Below, in pieces: positions 1 to 8,147 of a stretch of 64,000 bases of DNA. The stretch's first letter is position 1. Every line of letters starts with the position of its first letter. The translations under genes and the position numbers were made by a program. The DNA is taken from the NCBI GenBank assembly GCA_947623305.1, contig CANQGQ010000013.1:19250-83249 (forward strand), read 5' to 3'. The notes beneath the pieces are model-generated. The model searched no databases, had not been told where the DNA came from, and saw only the letters and a program-made list of their open reading frames with translations. The stretch is from an uncultured Alistipes sp. Lineage in GTDB: Bacteria > Bacteroidota > Bacteroidia > Bacteroidales > Rikenellaceae.

Positions 1-76
1 CTTCGGGAGCTTCTCCGTGCGCCGTAAGCGGCAGCAGCGTTGTTGCGAGGAGGAAGGAAAAGATGAATCGGTCCAT
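1..76 (-). CDS. Exported protein, N-terminal fragment only (runs off window)
   Basis: The reverse strand starts with ATG at 76-74 and stays open to the window edge, giving about 25 residues: a short polar start, a hydrophobic core (FIFSFLLATTLLPL) and a likely cleavage site after TAHG. This is a classical signal peptide, so the product is exported to the periplasm or outer membrane. It begins 6 bp after the stop of the DUF3109 gene on the same strand, so it is probably the last visible gene of the yicC-gmk-nadD-ddl operon. No function can be assigned from this fragment. Confidence 0.6.
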   Translation of the reverse strand, partial: MDRFIFSFLLATTLLPLTAHGEAPE

Positions 77-82
77 ATTTCG

Positions 83-658
83 TTATATTGTAGAGTGCAA
101 ATAAGATTCGGCCGCTTCGAGCGCTCGGTAGAAATCCTCGCCGAATTTGCGGATGATAGGTTCCCGCAAGGCTTTGTAGACCGGTATGCCTGCTTGTTTG
201 CCGCAAACTCGCGCCGCTTCGCAGACCGACCACCGGTGATAGTTGAGACCGGTGGCGCCGTTGGAAAACCGCACGAGCCGAATCGGATAGAGATGGCACG
301 AGATGGGTTTCCGGAACGGGGTGCGGCCCTCCTTCCACGCCCGTTCGATGGCGCAAAAGGTGATGCCGTTTTCGCAACAGGAGTAGGCGCATTCGGCGTC
401 GTCGACGAGCGGGGTCGTATAGTCGCCGTCTTCGTCGATGACCATGAAACCCTGCCGCTCGATGGCGGCAATGCCTTTCGGCGTCAGGTAAGGTTTGTAA
501 GCCTCGTATTCGCGTTCGAGCGTGTCCACTTCGTCCATTTCGAGCGGGGCTCCGGCATTCCCTTCGACGCAGCACGCCCCCTTGCAGGCCGCGAGGTCGC
601 AGGCGAAACATTCACGCAACAGGTCGGCGCTTACGATTTTATCGTCGATTTCGATCAT
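83..658 (-). CDS. DUF3109 family cysteine-rich protein
   Basis: 191-residue protein starting MIEIDDK. It carries a dense cysteine set: CFACDLAACKGACC near residues 15-28, then CAYSCC, a single C in GITFC, CHLYP and CEAARVCG. This pattern is typical of DUF3109, a Bacteroidetes family related to the YkgJ-type Zn/Fe-chelating cysteine cluster proteins; the biochemical role is unknown. The start at 658 overlaps the ddl stop in an ATGA arrangement, so translation is probably coupled. The frame is open further upstream, but that stretch lies inside ddl and is not protein-like, so the ATGA start is preferred. Confidence 0.85.
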   Translation of the reverse strand: MIEIDDKIVSADLLRECFACDLAACKGACCVEGNAGAPLEMDEVDTLEREYEAYKPYLTPKGIAAIERQGFMVIDEDGDYTTPLVDDAECAYSCCENGITFCAIERAWKEGRTPFRKPISCHLYPIRLVRFSNGATGLNYHRWSVCEAARVCGKQAGIPVYKALREPIIRKFGEDFYRALEAAESYLHSTI

Positions 659-1638
659 TTGCGGCAGGTGTCGGCGATAATCAGATCGTAGAGCGCACCG
701 AGCGACAGGCCCATGGCGCGGGCCTGCTTCGGAACGATGCTTCCGGGGCTCATGCCCGGAATCGAATTCAATTCGATGAAATAGGGCTTGCCATCCGGCG
801 TAACGATGAAATCGACACGCACGACCCCGCTGCAACGGCAGATTCGGTAGGCATCGAGCGTCATGCGGTTGAGTTCCGCCCGTATTTCGGGGGCGATGCG
901 GGCCGGTGTGATCTCTTCGGAACGTCCGGCCGTGTATTTCGCTTCGTAGTCGAAAAAGTCGTTTTTCGGCACGATTTCGGTTTCGGGAAAGAGGTATTCG
1001 CGGCCGCCGGCGATCATTACGCCGCATCCGATTTCTTGTCCCGTGATACACTCTTCGATCAGAATCTCGTCGCCTTGGGCGAATGCCGCGGCGATGGCGG
1101 TGGGCAGCTCCTCCGCCGTGTGCACCTTCGTTACGCCGAACGACGATCCGTTGGCATTGGGCTTGACGAAGAGCGGCAGGCCCAGTTCGCGGACGATCTT
1201 TTCCGGGTCATATGCCTCGTCGCGACGGAGAAAAATTTCGCGGGCCAGATTGACGTGGCCGGCCAACGTGCGTTTGGTCGTGATTTTGTCGAACGTAATG
1301 ACCGAGGAGAGCATCGAGCAGGAGGAATACGGAATCCCCATCATGTCGAGGTAGCCTTGCAGCCGGCCGTCTTCGCCCGGCGTCCCGTGGATGATGATCA
1401 GTGCATAATCGAAAGCTTTGCGGACGCCCTCGACCGTCAGTGAAAAATCGTTTTTATCCACCTGCCATTCGCGGCCGTCGGGCGCTGTGTAGTGCCAGTC
1501 GCGATGATGCAGGTCGATTAGCGTGATGTCGTATTTGTCGTGGTCGAGCGCCTGTTCGATCTGGGCGGCGCTTTGCAGGGCGATCGCCCGTTCGGGCGAA
1601 TCCCCTCCGGCCAGAAGGGCTATTTTCAATCGTTTCAT
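655..1638 (-). CDS. ddl: D-alanine--D-alanine ligase
   Basis: 327 residues. Ddl joins two D-alanines with ATP in the cytoplasm to make the dipeptide end of the peptidoglycan precursor. An N-terminal domain opens with LKIALLAGGDSPER, followed by the ATP-grasp fold: KPNANGSSFGVTKV binds nucleotide, and VDFIVTPDGKPYFIELNSIPGMS near the C-terminus carries the metal ligands (E and N of ELN) and the typical NxxPGM ending. Length is normal for the family. It overlaps nadD by 4 bp upstream (ATGA) and the DUF3109 gene by 4 bp downstream, so it is an internal operon gene. Confidence 0.95.
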   Translation of the reverse strand: MKRLKIALLAGGDSPERAIALQSAAQIEQALDHDKYDITLIDLHHRDWHYTAPDGREWQVDKNDFSLTVEGVRKAFDYALIIIHGTPGEDGRLQGYLDMMGIPYSSCSMLSSVITFDKITTKRTLAGHVNLAREIFLRRDEAYDPEKIVRELGLPLFVKPNANGSSFGVTKVHTAEELPTAIAAAFAQGDEILIEECITGQEIGCGVMIAGGREYLFPETEIVPKNDFFDYEAKYTAGRSEEITPARIAPEIRAELNRMTLDAYRICRCSGVVRVDFIVTPDGKPYFIELNSIPGMSPGSIVPKQARAMGLSLGALYDLIIADTCRK

Positions 1639-2450
1639 GGGTTATAAATATCTTTGTAACGAAATGCGAGAATCTCTTGGATTATTTCGACGAATTGGCG
1701 GGCTTCGACATGCGCTGCGTCGATTTGCAGAATGCGGTTGAAATCGTTGAGCGCTGCCCCCCACTCGTTGAGCCGGTAGTGCAGTTTGCCGTGTTCCAGC
1801 AGCAAGGCAATATCGTCGGGCGTCTCGGCCAATCGAGCCGTGAGCGCAGCCAGTCGCGAGGTCGGACTCCAAAGCCCTTTTTGACGAATGTAGGCCGCCA
1901 CGTCGGGATGCAGCCAATCGGTCGTATCCTCGCCGGATTCGATGCGTCGGCGAATTTCGGTGGAGGAGACATCCAGCAACGGCGCATCTTTCAAAAGGGT
2001 GATGCATGCCGCGTATTCTGCCGGAATCGGATACCCTTTCCGCGGATAGACATACACCGGATAGGCGAGAATCTTTTCGTACGCTTTCCAGCCGTCGAGC
2101 CGTTTCAGTTGATCGCTGCCCATCAGAATGGAAAAGTCCATTTCTTCGCCGTGATGCTCCGTAAGGTATTGCAGCGTGTCGATCGTGTACGACGGTCGCG
2201 GAAGCAGAAACTCGATGACCGACGGGCGGATGCAGTCGGGATAGGCGGATGCCTTGCAGGCGATTTCGGCCATTTCGTAACGTTCCAGCTCCGGTGCCAG
2301 CATCGACGGATCCTTGTACGGATTCTGCGGCGAAACGACCAGCGCGACTTCATCGCACAAACCCTGTCCGATGACCCGTTCGGCCAACGTGATGTGGCCT
2401 TTGTGAACGGGGTTGAACGACCCGAAGTAGAGCATCATACGCCGTTTCAT
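1635..2450 (-). CDS. nadD: Nicotinate-nucleotide adenylyltransferase with C-terminal TPR-like extension
   Basis: 271 residues, start chosen at MKRRMMLYFG, which puts the nucleotidyltransferase motif GSFNPVHKGH at residues 10-19. NadD transfers AMP to nicotinate mononucleotide in NAD synthesis. SSTEIRRRI at about 162-170 is the second family signature. The catalytic part ends near residue 193, the normal family length. About 75 further residues (LAALTARLAETPDD onward) form helices resembling one or two tetratricopeptide repeats (LLLEHGKLHYRL, then ALNDFNRILQID). The start overlaps the gmk stop by one base and the stop overlaps the ddl start (ATGA). Confidence 0.92.
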   Translation of the reverse strand: MKRRMMLYFGSFNPVHKGHITLAERVIGQGLCDEVALVVSPQNPYKDPSMLAPELERYEMAEIACKASAYPDCIRPSVIEFLLPRPSYTIDTLQYLTEHHGEEMDFSILMGSDQLKRLDGWKAYEKILAYPVYVYPRKGYPIPAEYAACITLLKDAPLLDVSSTEIRRRIESGEDTTDWLHPDVAAYIRQKGLWSPTSRLAALTARLAETPDDIALLLEHGKLHYRLNEWGAALNDFNRILQIDAAHVEARQFVEIIQEILAFRYKDIYNP

Positions 2451-3016
2451 CACCGGATGCCGATAAAGGTTTCGAGAATGCGGGCGGTTTCGGCGATAGC
2501 CTCGTCGAGACGGTCGTTCAGTACGATGTGGTCGAATCCCGATGCCTTGGTCAGTTCGAATTCCGCCTTGGCGACCCGACGGTCGATGACTTCCGGTGCC
2601 TCGGTGCCTCGGTTTTCGAGCCGGCGGCGCAGCTCTTCGATCGAGGGCGGCATGATGAAGATCGCGCACGCATCGTTTCCGAAGATGCGCCGGAGGTTCA
2701 GCCCTCCGATGACATCGACGTCGAACAGGATGGTGTGCCCCTTGGCCCAGATGCGTTCCACTTCGGTGCGCAACGTGCCGTAGCAGGTGCCCTGATAGAC
2801 CTCCTCCCACTCCACGAACCGGTTTTCGGCCACGGCCTGCATGAATTCCTCCTGCGTGAAGAAGTAATAATCCTTGCCGTGCCGCTCGCATCCGCGCGGG
2901 GCGCGGCTGGTGGCCGAAATCGAAAATTCGAGCTGCGGGTACCGCTCCAAGAGTGCCCGAACGATGGTGGTTTTTCCGGAACCGCTCGGCGCGGAGAATA
3001 TGACGACTTTGCCCAT
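2450..3016 (-). CDS. gmk: Guanylate kinase
   Basis: 188 residues. Gmk phosphorylates GMP to GDP with ATP. The P-loop SAPSGSGKTT lies at residues 8-17. The GMP-binding segment follows, with SATSRAPRGCE and GKDYYFFTQEEF, and then EWEEVYQGTCYGT, all in canonical order, with the lid and the DVDVIGGLN motif behind. Length matches the family. It starts 2 bp after the yicC stop and its stop overlaps the nadD start, so the three genes are one transcription unit. The yicC-gmk linkage is common in bacteria. Confidence 0.96.
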   Translation of the reverse strand: MGKVVIFSAPSGSGKTTIVRALLERYPQLEFSISATSRAPRGCERHGKDYYFFTQEEFMQAVAENRFVEWEEVYQGTCYGTLRTEVERIWAKGHTILFDVDVIGGLNLRRIFGNDACAIFIMPPSIEELRRRLENRGTEAPEVIDRRVAKAEFELTKASGFDHIVLNDRLDEAIAETARILETFIGIR

Positions 3017-3018
3017 CG

Positions 3019-3891
3019 TTACAGAATGTTCAGTACCTGTTCCTTGATCTTTTCCAATTCGTCCTTCATCTTGACGACCAAAATCTGGATGTTCGTTTCG
3101 TTGGCTTTCGAACCCATCGTGTTGATTTCGCGACCGAGTTCCTGAGCGATGAATCCCAATTTGCGGCCTACGCCCTCTTCGGAAGCTGCCACCTCGCGGA
3201 AATAGTTGCAGTGGTTGGTCAACCGCACTTTTTCTTCGGTGATGTCGAGTTTTTCCAAATAGAAAATCATCTCCTGTTCCAGCCGGTTGCGATCGACTTC
3301 GACGTTGAGTTTCGACAGGTTGTCGAGCAGACGGGCTTTGATGTTCTCCGTCCGGCTTTGTTCGAAGGGAATCACTTCGTTTTTGTACCCCTCGATGAGG
3401 TCGATGCGGCGCAGCAGGTCGGCGATCAGGGTCGCTCCCTCCTGGGCACGGAAAGCGTCCAATTCGGCCGCAGCCTTTTCGGTAGCCGAAAGCAAGGCGG
3501 CGTGTTCTTCATCGGAGATGGCTCCGGCTTCGGTCGCCACGACGTCCGGCAAGTGCATGATGCAGGGTACCAATGCGTCGTAATCGGCGTCGATGCCCGA
3601 ATAATTGAGTGCATCGGTCATCTGGCGCAAATATTCGCGAAACGCATCGCGGTTGATATGGGCGGAAGTTTCGACGGTCTGCATCTCGACCGTTACGAAT
3701 ACGTCCACCTTGCCTCGTTCGAGCGCACGGGCGATGATGCCGCGGATTTCGTATTCCGATTGTCGATAGACGGCCGGCAACCGCAGATTGAGATCCAACT
3801 GCTTGGAATTGAGCGACCGGATTTCGACCGTGATCTTTTTGTTCGAGAACGTAACCTCGGCTTTCCCGAAGCCTGTCATTGATTTTACCAT
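3019..3891 (-). CDS. yicC: YicC-family endoribonuclease
   Basis: 290 residues, with the family N-terminus VKSMTGFGKAE and the C-terminal DUF1732 region (FIAQELGREINTMGSKAN) that is diagnostic. YicC proteins are RNases; in E. coli the protein affects turnover of a small RNA. The start at 3891 is the first ATG of the conserved N-terminus. It is the promoter-proximal gene of the five- or six-gene minus operon and has a -7 box (TACCTTTG on the minus strand) about 25 bp upstream. Confidence 0.94.
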   Translation of the reverse strand: MVKSMTGFGKAEVTFSNKKITVEIRSLNSKQLDLNLRLPAVYRQSEYEIRGIIARALERGKVDVFVTVEMQTVETSAHINRDAFREYLRQMTDALNYSGIDADYDALVPCIMHLPDVVATEAGAISDEEHAALLSATEKAAAELDAFRAQEGATLIADLLRRIDLIEGYKNEVIPFEQSRTENIKARLLDNLSKLNVEVDRNRLEQEMIFYLEKLDITEEKVRLTNHCNYFREVAASEEGVGRKLGFIAQELGREINTMGSKANETNIQILVVKMKDELEKIKEQVLNIL

Positions 3892-3914
3892 GAGGACGGA
3901 ACGATTTTTCCCTG

Positions 3915-3922
3915 CAAAGGTA
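3915..3922 (-). promoter_or_regulatory. Bacteroidetes -7 element upstream of yicC operon
   Basis: The minus strand reads TACCTTTG, matching TAnnTTTG, about 25 bp upstream of the yicC ATG. No clear TTG lies at the preferred spacing, so only the -7 box is well supported. Confidence 0.5.
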
Positions 3923-4056
3923 ATAAAAACTATTCAATCTGCCGCAGGATCGTCGCTTCGGTTCGGCTATTTGCTATTTTCGCGACGTTTTGCGACAGAC
4001 GGTTTTCGGCGGATCGACTATGCTTCATAATGAAGAAAATTGCTTGTGAAAAATAA

Positions 4057-4253
4057 GGCGATTATATATAAATTTACACCAACGATAATCCAAAGCCGTA
4101 TAACGTTGCGGGTTCCGACCGAAGCCCCCGCCAAGGCGGGGGTTTGGGGGTGGGTCAAAACTGAATACGCGGCTAAGCTGCGAGCGACACGACCGACAGC
4201 AATGTAAGTACATTTGCCAACTCGATTCGGTGTAAAATGATATAATAGTTACC
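4057..4253. mobile_element. MITE-like element, copy 1 (197 bp)
   Basis: The ends are imperfect inverted repeats: GGCGATTATATATAAATTT... on the left and, reading inward on the other strand, GGTAACTATTATATCATTTT..., both reaching TTTACACC at about 24-25 bp. The element is flanked by AAAAATAA (4049-4056) and GAAAATAA (4254-4261), an 8-bp target duplication with one mismatch. Inside is a GC-rich hairpin (GCCCCCGCC/GGCGGGGG) followed by GTGGGTCAAAACTGAATAC. It has no coding capacity that looks real. A second full copy lies at 45,841-46,112 in inverse orientation. Confidence 0.75.
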
Positions 4254-4273
4254 GAAAATAATTCGCCTCGCTG

Positions 4274-4304
4274 TTGCGCGGTCGGGATATTTTCCCTACC
4301 TTTG
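4274..4304 (+). promoter_or_regulatory. Distal promoter upstream of serC
   Basis: TTG at 4274-4276 and TACCTTTG at 4297-4304 with 20-bp spacing fit the Bacteroidetes sigma-ABfr promoter. It starts about 20 bp downstream of the MITE and lies about 75 bp upstream of a second promoter, so serC may have tandem promoters. Confidence 0.55.
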
Positions 4305-4348
4305 ACTTTGTCGAAGATAATGTAATTCGATACAATACACAAAATAAA

Positions 4349-4380
4349 TTTGGTATTGCGCTCGGTTTACCCTATCTTTG
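4349..4380 (+). promoter_or_regulatory. Proximal promoter of serC-serA-DUF1015 operon
   Basis: TTTG at 4349-4352, then 20 bp, then TATCTTTG at 4373-4380: an excellent match to the Bacteroidetes -33/-7 pair. Transcription would start about 45-50 bp before the serC ATG at 4434. Confidence 0.7.
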
Positions 4381-4433
4381 TGTTAGCGTTATAACAGACA
4401 CCGAAAATGTCGAATCTCATAAACCGAACGGAT

Positions 4434-5504
4434 ATGAAAAAACACAATTTCAATGCGGGACCGGCCATTCTGCCGCAGGAAGTGCTCGAACAGGCTGCGA
4501 AAGCGATCATCGACTTCAACGGAAGCGGACTGTCGCTGCTCTCCATCTCCCATCGTACCAAAGATTTCGATAACGTAGTTGCCGAGGCGGACGCTCTTTT
4601 CCGCGAATTGCTGCATATCCCGGACAATTATCGGATTTTCTACATCGGCGGCGGCGCCAGCACGATGTTCTACGAAGTGCCCGCCAACTTTCTCGGCAAG
4701 AAGGCCGGTTATGTGAATACCGGTGTCTGGTCGAAGAAGGCCATCAAGGAGGCCAAGTTCTTCGGCGAGGTGGAGACCCTGGCCTCGTCGGACGACCGGA
4801 ATTTCACCTACATTCCCAAAGGATTCGCCATTCCGGAGGATTTGGATTATCTGCATATCACGTCGAACAATACGATCTACGGCACGGAATATCACGAGGA
4901 TTTGACTGCTCCGGTGCCGCTCATCGCCGATATGTCGTCCGATATCCTGTCGCGTCCGGTCGATGTGTCGAAATATGCCATGATCTATGGCGGTGCTCAG
5001 AAGAATCTGGCGCCTGCGGGCGTAACGTTCGCCATCATTCGCGAGGATATGCTCGACCGGCAGGTGCGCGAATTGCCTACGATGGTCTCGTTCCGCACGC
5101 ACGTCGAAAACAATTCGATGTTCAATACGCCGCCGGTATTCCCGATTTACGTCTTGTGCGAATCGTTGAAGTGGTTGAAATCCATCGGCGGTGTGCCCGA
5201 AATCCATCGGCGCAATCAGGAGAAAGCGGCTTTGCTCTATGCGGAAATCGACCGCAACCCGTTGTTCCGCGGTACGGTCGTGAAGGAAGACCGTTCGTTG
5301 ATGAATATCTGTTTCGTGATGGCTGACGGTTACGAAGAGTTGGCACCCGAATTCCTCGAATTCGCCAAGGCTCGGGGCATGGTCGGCATCAAGGGACATC
5401 GCTTAGTGGGCGGCTTTCGCGCATCGTGCTACAACGCCCTGCCGAAAGAGAGCGTCGAGGCATTGATCGCTTGCATGCAGGAGTTTTCCAAAAAGTACGA
5501 ATAG
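4434..5504 (+). CDS. serC: Phosphoserine aminotransferase
   Basis: 356 residues from [11 protein letters not shown], the conserved family start; an in-frame ATG at 4407 adds nine non-conserved residues and is less likely. SerC is a class V PLP aminotransferase converting 3-phosphohydroxypyruvate and glutamate to phosphoserine. Visible features are [10 protein letters not shown] at about 72-81 (cofactor phosphate binding), IADMSSD, and [12 protein letters not shown] with the Schiff-base lysine at about K190. [10 protein letters not shown] near the C-terminus is the substrate-binding arginine region. serA starts immediately after the stop codon. Confidence 0.95.
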   Translation: MKKHNFNAGPAILPQEVLEQAAKAIIDFNGSGLSLLSISHRTKDFDNVVAEADALFRELLHIPDNYRIFYIGGGASTMFYEVPANFLGKKAGYVNTGVWSKKAIKEAKFFGEVETLASSDDRNFTYIPKGFAIPEDLDYLHITSNNTIYGTEYHEDLTAPVPLIADMSSDILSRPVDVSKYAMIYGGAQKNLAPAGVTFAIIREDMLDRQVRELPTMVSFRTHVENNSMFNTPPVFPIYVLCESLKWLKSIGGVPEIHRRNQEKAALLYAEIDRNPLFRGTVVKEDRSLMNICFVMADGYEELAPEFLEFAKARGMVGIKGHRLVGGFRASCYNALPKESVEALIACMQEFSKKYE

Positions 5505-6530
5505 ATGGCAACCTATGCGAAAGTTCCTACGGGCTACGATGCGCTGACGGGCAAAGTCGAAGCGTGGGACTATGTTGAAACGAATGAAACGACGATTCTG
5601 AAAAGTATGAAAATTCTTGTTGCAACTGAAAAACCGTTTGCGAAAGAGGCCGTCGACGGCATTCGCGCAAGCATCGAAGGAGCCGGATTCGAACTGGTCC
5701 TGCTGGAAAAATACACGGAAAAAGCCCAGCTGCTGGAGGCTGTTGCCGATGCGGATGCGTTGATTGTCCGAAGCGACAAGGTAACGTCCGAGGTCATCGC
5801 TGCGGCGAAAAAGCTCCGGATCGTCGTTCGTGCCGGCGCGGGGTATGACAACGTCGACCTCGCTGCGGCGACCGAACGCGGAATCGTGGTGATGAATACC
5901 CCCGGTCAGAATTCGAATGCCGTGGCCGAACTGGCGCTCGGCATGATGATTTACATGGCCCGCAATCGGTTTACGCCCGGTACCGGTTCGGAATTGCGCG
6001 GCAAGACGCTGGCCATTCATGCTTACGGCAATGTGGGTCGGTTGGTCGGCTGCAAGGGCAAGGCGATGGGCATGCGGGTGATCGCTTACGATCCGTTCAT
6101 TCAAGATGCGCAGGTCTTCGAGGCGGACGGCGTGGAGAAGGTGGATACGGTCGAAGAACTTTACAAGCGGGCCGACTATCTTTCGCTGCATATTCCGGCG
6201 ACCGAACAGACGAAAAACTCCATCGGTTACGACTTGTTGATGTCGATGCCGAAAGGGGCGACCTTGGTCAATACGGCCCGCAAAGAGGTGATCGACGAGC
6301 AGGGTGTGCTTCGGGCCTTGACCGAGCGCGAGGATTTGAAGTACATTACGGACATCGCTCCGGCCCTTCAGTCGGAGATGGAGGCGCAATTCGGCAAACG
6401 ATTCTTCGCCACCCCCAAGAAAATGGGCGCCGAAACAGCCGAAGCGAATATCAATGCCGGTTTGGCAGCGGCCAATCAGATCGTCGCCTTTTTCAAAGAG
6501 GGGGTAACCCGTTTCCAGGTCAACAAATAA
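5505..6530 (+). CDS. serA: D-3-phosphoglycerate dehydrogenase family protein
   Basis: 341 residues if read from the ATG touching the serC stop; an alternative ATG at 5607 (MKILVATEKPF) gives 307 residues and matches the usual family start. It is a D-isomer-specific 2-hydroxyacid dehydrogenase: RAGAGYDNVDL, NTPGQNSNAVAELALG, then a Rossmann segment with GNVGRLVG and LHIPATEQT. The catalytic Arg, Glu and His are expected in these motifs, but the terminal region reads TDIAPALQSE, so the usual HxxG histidine is not obvious. No ACT domain is present, so this is the short serA type. With serC it forms the serine pathway. Confidence 0.9.
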   Translation: MATYAKVPTGYDALTGKVEAWDYVETNETTILKSMKILVATEKPFAKEAVDGIRASIEGAGFELVLLEKYTEKAQLLEAVADADALIVRSDKVTSEVIAAAKKLRIVVRAGAGYDNVDLAAATERGIVVMNTPGQNSNAVAELALGMMIYMARNRFTPGTGSELRGKTLAIHAYGNVGRLVGCKGKAMGMRVIAYDPFIQDAQVFEADGVEKVDTVEELYKRADYLSLHIPATEQTKNSIGYDLLMSMPKGATLVNTARKEVIDEQGVLRALTEREDLKYITDIAPALQSEMEAQFGKRFFATPKKMGAETAEANINAGLAAANQIVAFFKEGVTRFQVNK

Positions 6531-6536
6531 AGAATC

Positions 6537-7784
6537 ATGGTACGCATCAAACCTTTCCGCGGAATACGCCCTCCGAAGGAGTTCGCCTCCGAAGTGGCGT
6601 CGCGTCCTTATGACGTGTTGAACTCCGTCGAGGCCAAGGCCGAAGCGACGGAACGTTCGTTGCTGCACATCATCAAACCGGAGATTGATTTCGATCCGAT
6701 CGCCGATGAACATGCGCCGGAGGTCTATGCGAAAGCGGTCGATAATTTCCGGCGTTGGCGTGAAAAAGGGTGGCTTCGGCAGGATCCCGAGGAGTATTAT
6801 TATATCTATGCCCAGACGATGGATGGCCGTACGCAGTATGGATTGGCCATGTGCTGCCATTTCGAGGATTATCTTTCGGGAGCCATCAAAAAACACGAAC
6901 TGACCCGTCCCGACAAAGAGGAAGATCGCATGATCCATGTGCGCAACCAGCAGGCGAACATCGAACCGGTGTTTTTCGCCTATCCCGACGACCCTGAGAT
7001 CGACGCGATCGTTGTCGATGTCGTGCGGAATCAAGCTCCGGAATACGATTTCACGGCGGCCGACGGGTTCGGTCATAAGCTGTGGGTGATTCGGGATCGC
7101 AAGACCAATGAGCGCATTACGGAGTTGTTCGCGAAGATTCCGGCTTTGTATGTCGCCGACGGACACCATCGTACGGCGGCTGCCGCGCGGGTGGGCGCCG
7201 AATGCAAGGCGAAAAATCCGCAGCATACGGGCGATGAAGAGTACAGTTACTTTTTGGCCGTTACGTTCCCTGCGAGCCAGTTGCGCATCATCGACTACAA
7301 TCGGGTCGTCCGCGATCTGAACGGATTGACTGCCGAGCAGTTCCTGGATCGGTTGCGCGAAAAATTCGAGGTCGAGGACAAAGGTACCGAGGAGTATCGG
7401 CCTGCGGCGCTCCACAATTTCTCGATGTATTTCGAGGGCCGTTGGTGGAGTCTGACGGCCAAAGCGGGAACTTATGACGATGGGGACCCGATCGGCGTGC
7501 TGGACGTTACGGTACTTTCGAATCATGTATTGGGCCCTGTGCTGGATATTACAGATTTGCGCACCTCCAAACGGATTGATTTCGTAGGAGGTATCCGCGG
7601 GCTGGGTGAATTGAAGCGACGCGTCGACAGTGGAGAGATGCGGGTGGCGTTTGCGCTTTACCCCGTTTCGATGCAGCAGTTGATCGACATCGCCGATACG
7701 GGCAACATCATGCCTCCGAAGACGACCTGGTTCGAACCGAAACTCCGTTCGGGAATCGTGATCCACTCGTTTGCGGAGGAGTAG
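6537..7784 (+). CDS. DUF1015 family protein
   Basis: 415 residues starting MVRIKPFRGIRPP, with the family hallmarks KPFRGIRP near the N-terminus, SRPYDVLN, an internal YVADGHHRTAAA segment and a C-terminal MPPKTTWFEPKLRSG. No signal peptide or membrane segment is visible, so it is cytoplasmic. DUF1015 has no settled biochemical role in what can be read here. It sits 6 bp after serA in the serC-serA unit, which argues for a job in serine metabolism. No classical SerB is encoded nearby. A hairpin terminator follows the gene. Confidence 0.9.
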   Translation: MVRIKPFRGIRPPKEFASEVASRPYDVLNSVEAKAEATERSLLHIIKPEIDFDPIADEHAPEVYAKAVDNFRRWREKGWLRQDPEEYYYIYAQTMDGRTQYGLAMCCHFEDYLSGAIKKHELTRPDKEEDRMIHVRNQQANIEPVFFAYPDDPEIDAIVVDVVRNQAPEYDFTAADGFGHKLWVIRDRKTNERITELFAKIPALYVADGHHRTAAAARVGAECKAKNPQHTGDEEYSYFLAVTFPASQLRIIDYNRVVRDLNGLTAEQFLDRLREKFEVEDKGTEEYRPAALHNFSMYFEGRWWSLTAKAGTYDDGDPIGVLDVTVLSNHVLGPVLDITDLRTSKRIDFVGGIRGLGELKRRVDSGEMRVAFALYPVSMQQLIDIADTGNIMPPKTTWFEPKLRSGIVIHSFAEE

Positions 7785-7806
7785 CGAAAAGGTCGCATTT
7801 TCCTTT

Positions 7807-7843
7807 ATCCCCGAATCCGACATCCGGTTCGGGGATGTTTTTT
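7807..7843 (+). terminator. Rho-independent terminator after DUF1015 gene
   Basis: Inverted repeat ATCCCCGAA / TTCGGGGAT (7807-7815 and 7828-7836) followed by a T-run at 7838-7843. Confidence 0.85.
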
Positions 7844-7860
7844 ATTCGTTCGACCGCATT

Positions 7861-7891
7861 TTGCGTTTCTTCCGAAAAATTCTTATATTTG
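7861..7891 (+). promoter_or_regulatory. Promoter of 2-oxoacid oxidoreductase operon
   Basis: TTG at 7861-7863 and TATATTTG at 7884-7891, 20 bp apart. The first gene starts 25 bp downstream. Confidence 0.65.
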
Positions 7892-7916
7892 TCGTATCAT
7901 ATCAAAACTGGATGTT

Positions 7917-8144
7917 ATGGCTAAAATCAAAGGTACGATCGTCGTCGACAGCGAACGCTGCAAAGGATGCGGGGTTTGTGTGGCTTCGTGCCCGTGCGAT
8001 GTGCTCGCTTTGTCATCCGAGGTGAATGGAAAGGGTTATCCTGTCGTGCGGATGGCTCGTCCCGATGCCTGCACGGGCTGTGCCTCGTGCGGCGTGATCT
8101 GTCCCGACAGTTGCATCACGGTGTACCGTCAAAAATTCGAATAG
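7917..8144 (+). CDS. korD: 2x[4Fe-4S] ferredoxin-type subunit of 2-oxoacid:ferredoxin oxidoreductase
   Basis: 75 residues with two cluster motifs, CKGCGVCVASCP at about 15-26 and CTGCASCGVICP at about 52-63, both CxxCxxCxxxCP. It is the electron-transfer (delta) subunit that passes electrons from the TPP-bound intermediate to external ferredoxin. It is the first of four closely spaced genes (gaps of 3 bp, 5 bp and a 4-bp overlap). The exact 2-oxoacid cannot be read from this subunit. Confidence 0.9.
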   Translation: MAKIKGTIVVDSERCKGCGVCVASCPCDVLALSSEVNGKGYPVVRMARPDACTGCASCGVICPDSCITVYRQKFE

Positions 8145-8147
8145 ACT

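Noticed and set aside
4025..4342. 105-codon minus frame across MITE copy 1
   Set aside because: It follows the repeat; the similar translation at 45,628-46,095 merely reflects the shared DNA element, with no start or coding bias.
5403..7823. 806-codon open frame on the minus strand
   Set aside because: Antisense to serC, serA and DUF1015; composition is Arg/His/Phe-rich as expected from mirrored codons, with no domain recognised.
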